A stretch of 7,176 nt of DNA, taken from assembly GCA_902494595.1 (NCBI GenBank), contig CABUTY010000060.1, positions 1 through 7,176 of the forward strand, written 5' to 3'. Below are positions 1 through 4,600 of the stretch, in pieces. Within the stretch, counting starts at the first letter, position 1; every line of letters begins with the position of its first letter. Under the pieces are notes generated by a model. That model saw nothing but the letters and a program-made list of their open reading frames with translations, had not been told where the DNA came from and searched no databases. The stretch comes from an uncultured Porphyromonadaceae bacterium (lineage in GTDB: Bacteria; Bacteroidota; Bacteroidia; Bacteroidales; Muribaculaceae). The translations under genes and the position numbers were made by a program.

Positions 1-1418
1 GACTGCTGCTTGCGGAGGCACTGCTGCTGCTGATACCGCTGGCGGTGGCCATTGTCGGCGACTCGGCCGATCTTCGGGGCTTTCTGTGGGCCGTGGGCGG
101 GGCCGCGGTTGCCGGCGCGGCGCTGACGGCCATACGCCGTGGCAGACGTCCTTGCTTTCATCGGCGCGAGGGTTTCATGCTCGTGAGCCTCGCCTGGGTG
201 GTATGCTCCGCTTTCGGAATGATCCCTTTTATACTGGGCGCACATCCCTTGTCGGTGACGGATGCCTTCTTCGAGACCATCTCCGGATTCACCACCACCG
301 GCGCCACCACCATCGCCGATGTGGAGGCTCTCTCGCCGGCGCTCCTCCTATGGCGAAGCATGACGCAATGGATTGGGGGTCTCGGAATACTCCTCTTCAT
401 GCTCGCCGTGCTGCCCACCCTCAACGAGAAGGGGGGTATCCCGATATACAATGCCGAGACCACAGGCATATCCCATTCTAAAATACATCCGCGTATCCGG
501 CAGACAGCCCTGGCACTCTGGAGCGTATACATAGTGCTCACCATCTCGATGATGCTGCTGCTCTGGGCCGGACCCATGGATTTCTTCGACGCGCTGAACC
601 ATTCCCTATGCGCCATATCCACCGGCGGCTTCTCCACGCGCAATGCCGGTGTGGCCTACTGGAACTCTCAGTATGTCGACGCAGTGCTCACGGTATTCAT
701 GTTTGTCGGAGGCGTGAATTTCGCTTTGCTCTATGACATGGGCAAGGGACATTTCCGCAATGTGTGGAGGAATGATGTGCTCAGGGCATATTGTCTGATA
801 GTTCTGGCGGCATATGTGTCGTTTGTGGTGGCTCTGGTGCTGCAGGGGAAGGTGCACGGGGTGTTCGACGCCGTGACGGCTCCCCTTTTCCATGCGGTGT
901 CGGCCGTGACCTCCACCGGTTTTTCCATCGGCGATTATTCGGGCTGGGGACCTTTCGCGCTGCTGGTGACCATGCTGCTGATGATTATTGGCGCTTGTGC
1001 CGGCTCTACTACCGGCGCTATGAAAATCGACAGAATGGTGGCTCTGCGCAAAAATATATCCAACGAGCTGAAACATTCTCTGTATACCAGGCGGATGTAC
1101 GTGGTGCGTGTAAACGGGCAGGTGATACCGGGCGATGAACTCAGCCGCATCACGGCCTTTGTGACCATCTATGTACTGCTGATAGTGGCCGGGGCTCTGG
1201 TGACGTCGGCTTTCGACATAAGCCTGGAGGATGCTTTCTTCGCCACCATCTCCTGCATAGGCAACAATGGGCTGGGCTATGGGGTGACCGGAGTGCCGGG
1301 AGGTTTCCATATGCTTCCCGACATAGTGAAATGGTTTATGTCACTGCTCATGCTCATAGGACGTCTGGAGATATTTTCGGTGGTGGTGATGCTTATGCCA
1401 ATCTTCTGGCATAAATAA
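1..1418 (+). CDS. trkH: TrkH-family potassium uptake channel subunit, 5' end cut by window edge
   Basis: Integral inner-membrane subunit that conducts K+ into the cell, normally gated by the cytoplasmic nucleotide-binding protein TrkA. The frame is open from position 3, with 14 hydrophobic residues (LLLAEALLLLIPLA) before the GTG at 45. That GTG is therefore internal and the true start lies upstream, probably about 15-20 residues away, since relatives are about 480-490 residues. Counting from the GTG as residue 1, the four pore loops of the TrkH/KtrB fold are visible: GFTTTGATT at 81-89, AISTGGFST at 190-198, AVTSTGFSIG at 287-296 and SCIGNNGLGYG at 403-413. Also present are the family stretches WRSMTQWIGGLGILLF (103-118), GACAGSTTGAMKIDR (316-330) and the C-terminal LLMLIGRLEIFSVVV (434-448) ending PIFWHK. 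Multiple hydrophobic helices surround these loops. No frameshift is seen. The fourth loop has Leu where many relatives have Pro (GNxGP). A trkA partner, if adjacent, would lie upstream. The family call is secure; the ion and partner are inferred from the family. Confidence 0.93.
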   Translation, partial: LLLAEALLLLIPLAVAIVGDSADLRGFLWAVGGAAVAGAALTAIRRGRRPCFHRREGFMLVSLAWVVCSAFGMIPFILGAHPLSVTDAFFETISGFTTTGATTIADVEALSPALLLWRSMTQWIGGLGILLFMLAVLPTLNEKGGIPIYNAETTGISHSKIHPRIRQTALALWSVYIVLTISMMLLLWAGPMDFFDALNHSLCAISTGGFSTRNAGVAYWNSQYVDAVLTVFMFVGGVNFALLYDMGKGHFRNVWRNDVLRAYCLIVLAAYVSFVVALVLQGKVHGVFDAVTAPLFHAVSAVTSTGFSIGDYSGWGPFALLVTMLLMIIGACAGSTTGAMKIDRMVALRKNISNELKHSLYTRRMYVVRVNGQVIPGDELSRITAFVTIYVLLIVAGALVTSAFDISLEDAFFATISCIGNNGLGYGVTGVPGGFHMLPDIVKWFMSLLMLIGRLEIFSVVVMLMPIFWHK

Positions 1419-1453
1419 GGATGTGTCCTAAAGGCGCATCTGCGGCACCGCAG
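1418..1453. other. weak inverted repeats just after the trkH stop
   Basis: Two short inverted repeats follow the trkH stop codon: AGGA-TGTG-TCCT at 1418-1429, and CTGCG-GCAC-CGCAG at 1440-1453 (5-bp stem, 4-base loop). Neither is followed by a T-run on the plus strand. They could help end trkH transcription, form an RNA 3' end, or be the border of a dispersed intergenic repeat. The sequence alone cannot decide. Confidence 0.3.
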
Positions 1454-1539
1454 GAACCTCTCAGGCATCTTCGAGGAAAGATCGACTGAAATAATGCTCC
1501 CCGATAATGCAAAATAATTTCCACTACTTACTTATCCTG

Positions 1540-1568
1540 AAGGAGGTCATTACATGTCTGCATTTTAA
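1540..1568 (+). other. isolated Shine-Dalgarno-like site with four-codon frame
   Basis: AAGGAGGT at 1540-1547 is an unusually good match to the 16S anti-Shine-Dalgarno sequence. Seven bases separate the last G of AAGGAGG from ATG at 1554, which opens a frame reading Met-Ser-Ala-Phe and stopping at TAA 1566-1568. Bacteroidales genes seldom depend on such sites, and no plus-strand gene follows in the window, so this is not an obvious leader peptide. It may be a remnant of a lost gene or chance. Confidence 0.2.
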
Positions 1569-1579
1569 GACCAATGAAG

Positions 1580-1607
1580 AGAGGCTGCGTCGGATGGCGC
1601 AGCCTCT
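1580..1607. terminator. likely bidirectional terminator hairpin between convergent genes
   Basis: A perfect 10-bp inverted repeat, AGAGGCTGCG (1580-1589) and CGCAGCCTCT (1598-1607), extends inward by a T-G wobble and a C-G pair. This gives a 12-bp stem with a GGAT tetraloop. It lies 162 bp after the trkH stop on the plus strand and 45 bp after the stop of the large minus-strand gene. On the plus strand a TTTTT run follows at about 1621-1625, some 13 bases beyond the stem, so it is not a textbook intrinsic terminator in either direction. Its position and symmetry suit a shared terminator, with the better placement relative to the minus-strand gene. Confidence 0.65.
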
Positions 1608-1651
1608 TGAAGATATGCTCTTTTTGTGATTGGAAAAGATTTGATTCGGGG

Positions 1652-4600
1652 TCAGAAGATTACTTTGAATGAGGCGGTGGTGCCGTCGGTGTAGGTGCGG
1701 CGCATTATTACCGTCTCTCCCTTGGAAGGCTTGGTGATGATTAAGCCGTTGAGGTCGTAATATATGGTTTCGACAACTTCCTTGACGTCCATGCGCAGGT
1801 CGTCGCAGCCGGTGGTGATCTTCGAGATGCTTACATCGAAGGTCTTGGAGGCGAGGGTGTTGCCGTCGACGTTATACTCGGCTTTCAACCATCCCTGACA
1901 AGGCTTGTCGGCCACTACGGTGTTGCCGTCGTTCACGGTGAGGTTGTCGGACCATGACCATGTCACCAGCGGGAGCTGCGACAGGCGCAATGCGGTATTC
2001 ACATCATCCAGACGGTCTTCCTTGGCGGGGATGACCGCGGAGGCGGCAAGCTGCGCATATCCGTTGTTGGCCATGCTCTTCAGTATAGGATAGGCATCGG
2101 CTGCATTGTCGAAGGTGTCGGCAAGGTCAAGGGCCGACAGGTCGGCGGTGGTCATGCCGTGGACTGCCTCATGGCTGTCGGGAACTCCGCGGAACCGTGC
2201 CGCCGTAGCATCGTAATACAGGTTGCTGACACGCTCCGCATAGTCGGGATTGTCGTTGAAACACCAGAAGGCATGGTGGCTCGGGTGCTTCTCCGTTATG
2301 GAGTCGGCTTCAACCCATCCTGTGTTGAGAAGGTTTGTAACCGTCGACTTGTACTGGCAGGCTCCTATAAGTCCACCGACGCGGTGCGGCGCCTTCACAT
2401 TTCCGCAGTTTACCGAATTGGTAACCGTGGAGTTGGAGGTGGTATAGGGAGTAAGGCCACCGGCCGAACCGTTGTTTGAGGGTTTGGCCGCCGTGACGTT
2501 GCCAATGTTCAGACAGTGGTCGATTGTGCCGCCGCCGGTCTTGCCGGCGATGCCGCCCACGCAATAACCCGCGCTGGTGACCTTGCCTGCGTTGATGGTG
2601 TTGGTAATCACTGTCTTGTCCTGATCGCCGATGATGCCGCCGGCATAATACTGCGCGGCGTTGCTGTTGTGTACATTGCCGGTGTTGAGACAGCTGTCGA
2701 TGGTGACATTGTCATAACCCTTACCGACAATACCGCCCACGCAGCTGCCGCTGCCGGTGACGTCACACATGTTGCGGCAGTTGCGCACCATGATGGGATA
2801 GCTTCTGTTGGCGGTGAGCTGTGTGGCGATACCGCCGGCATATACATTGGAAGTGACCTGCACGGTCTTGATATTGCCGTAGTTGGTGCAGCTGTCGATA
2901 AGAATGCCGGCGCCTGACGAACCGCAGATGCCTGCGGCGCTCGTTTTTGCCGATATGTCGCCACGGTTCACGCACCCGAGAATATGACCCGAATGTGAGC
3001 CGTTGAGTTTGGCGGCGATGCCTGCGGCGCCGAAACTGTTGGCCGATATGTCGATGTCGGTCTCATTGGAGCAGTACTCCAACGAGCCGTTGCCCTGCAG
3101 CTCGGAGATGATACCACCGGTGTAGCCGTTGGTACATGCCAGAGTGCCATGGTTTACGGAGCGGCTTATCATACCGTCGTTCTTGTTGGCGATACCGGCC
3201 ACGTATTGTTTACCGCTTACGGCACCTCTGTTCTCGCAGCCGGAGAGCGTGGAACCGCTCTTGACTTCGCCGACGATGCCGGCGGCATAGTTCTGACGAG
3301 TGGAATTGCCGGCGGTGATTTCGCCCGTGTTGACGCAACCGGACATTTCGGCGCCACCTGCGGCGTTGCCGAGACTCCATGCTATTCCGGCGGCGTTGGT
3401 GCCGCGTGTGGTGTAGACTTTTGCCTCGTTGCGGCAGTCCCTGACAGAAGCGCCGGGCCCTATGAGACGCACGATGCCGGAGGCCTGCTGGTTGGCGCCC
3501 ACAATCGTACGGTTGATACATCCGGCGATGCGTCCGTAGCTGTCGCCTACAAACGCCGAGATGCCGTTCTTCGAGCTGATGAATGTGCCGTCGAGGGTAA
3601 GGTCATGCAGATAACCCTTCTCGCCGAGGTATTCGAACATACCCGTGAACTGCATTGTGGTGCTGTTAACGACATAGTTGGAGATAGTCTTGCCGTTGCC
3701 GTCGAAGTCACCCTGGAAGCGTACGCCCATTATTGGCTTGAGGGCTGCGGAGTTGTAATTGATGTCGTTCATCACCTTGAAATGGTATCCGTCGTAATCC
3801 ATATTTGAGGAGGCCACGAAGTCGGACAGCTTGTCAAGGTCTTCCTTGGAAGTGATGCGGAAAGGATCCTCGAGACTTCCGTTGCCGGCGAATATCACGG
3901 GGAGAGCCTTGAGCGGAATTGCCTTGAAGGCATTGTCGCCCGCTTTTGCCGTGATTTTGTCGTTGGAGATAGCGCTTTCGGGAATCGTCACTTTCAGCTT
4001 GCCGTCGGCGATGGAGAAGCTTGCGCCGTTGTCGAGCTGCCATGTTACGCCGTCGGTGGAGGCTATGGCCACATCGGCGGTGATGTTGTTGCGGTTGACG
4101 CCCGTGTTGAAGACGAGGAAGTTGGAAGCGAGACGCAGCGAAGCGGGTTCGCTGTCGAAGGCACGCAACAGAGGGTATCTGCCGGCGGCGAAACTCCATA
4201 TTCCGGTGTCATAGCCGGCAAGGGGAGTACCGGAAGTAAGGTCGGCGCTGCTCATGGGGGTCATGCCCTGGAAGGGAACGTTCTCCACGGCACCTACAAC
4301 GTTGACGGAGGCGTCGTAATAGTTGTTTTCCACCTTGGAAATCGTGTTTCCCGAGCCGATACCACCGCCGCAAGTGAGTACGTCGCCGCAGTCGGCGATA
4401 CCATAGCTTATGGAGTTGGCGACATGTCCGGCGCCTTCGGAGGATGTGGTGTTACCGGCGATACCGCCGGCGCGGGAGGCTACAGCCGATACATCGGCAA
4501 GGTTGGCGCAGTCGGCGAGAGAACCGCCGTTGTTGGCCACGATACCTCCGGCATAGTTTCTTCCAGCCATAATCTTTCCTGCATTCTGGCAGCCGGTAAC

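Noticed and set aside
45..47. GTG at 45 as the trkH start
   Set aside because: The frame is open upstream to the window edge and encodes a hydrophobic segment expected in the first TrkH helix, so the start is outside the window.
606..1310. Minus-strand open frame of 234 codons opposite trkH
   Set aside because: It is antisense to a protein with all four TrkH pore loops intact, and its His/Gln/Arg-rich composition is typical of a shadow frame.
1277..1468. 63-codon minus-strand frame across the end of trkH and the gap
   Set aside because: Most of it is antisense to conserved TrkH sequence, and the Arg/Cys-rich start matches nothing I recognise.
1421..1489. 22-codon plus-strand frame starting three bases after the trkH stop
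   Set aside because: It has no recognisable product and no convincing ribosome site, and it overlaps inverted repeats. A frame this short is expected by chance.
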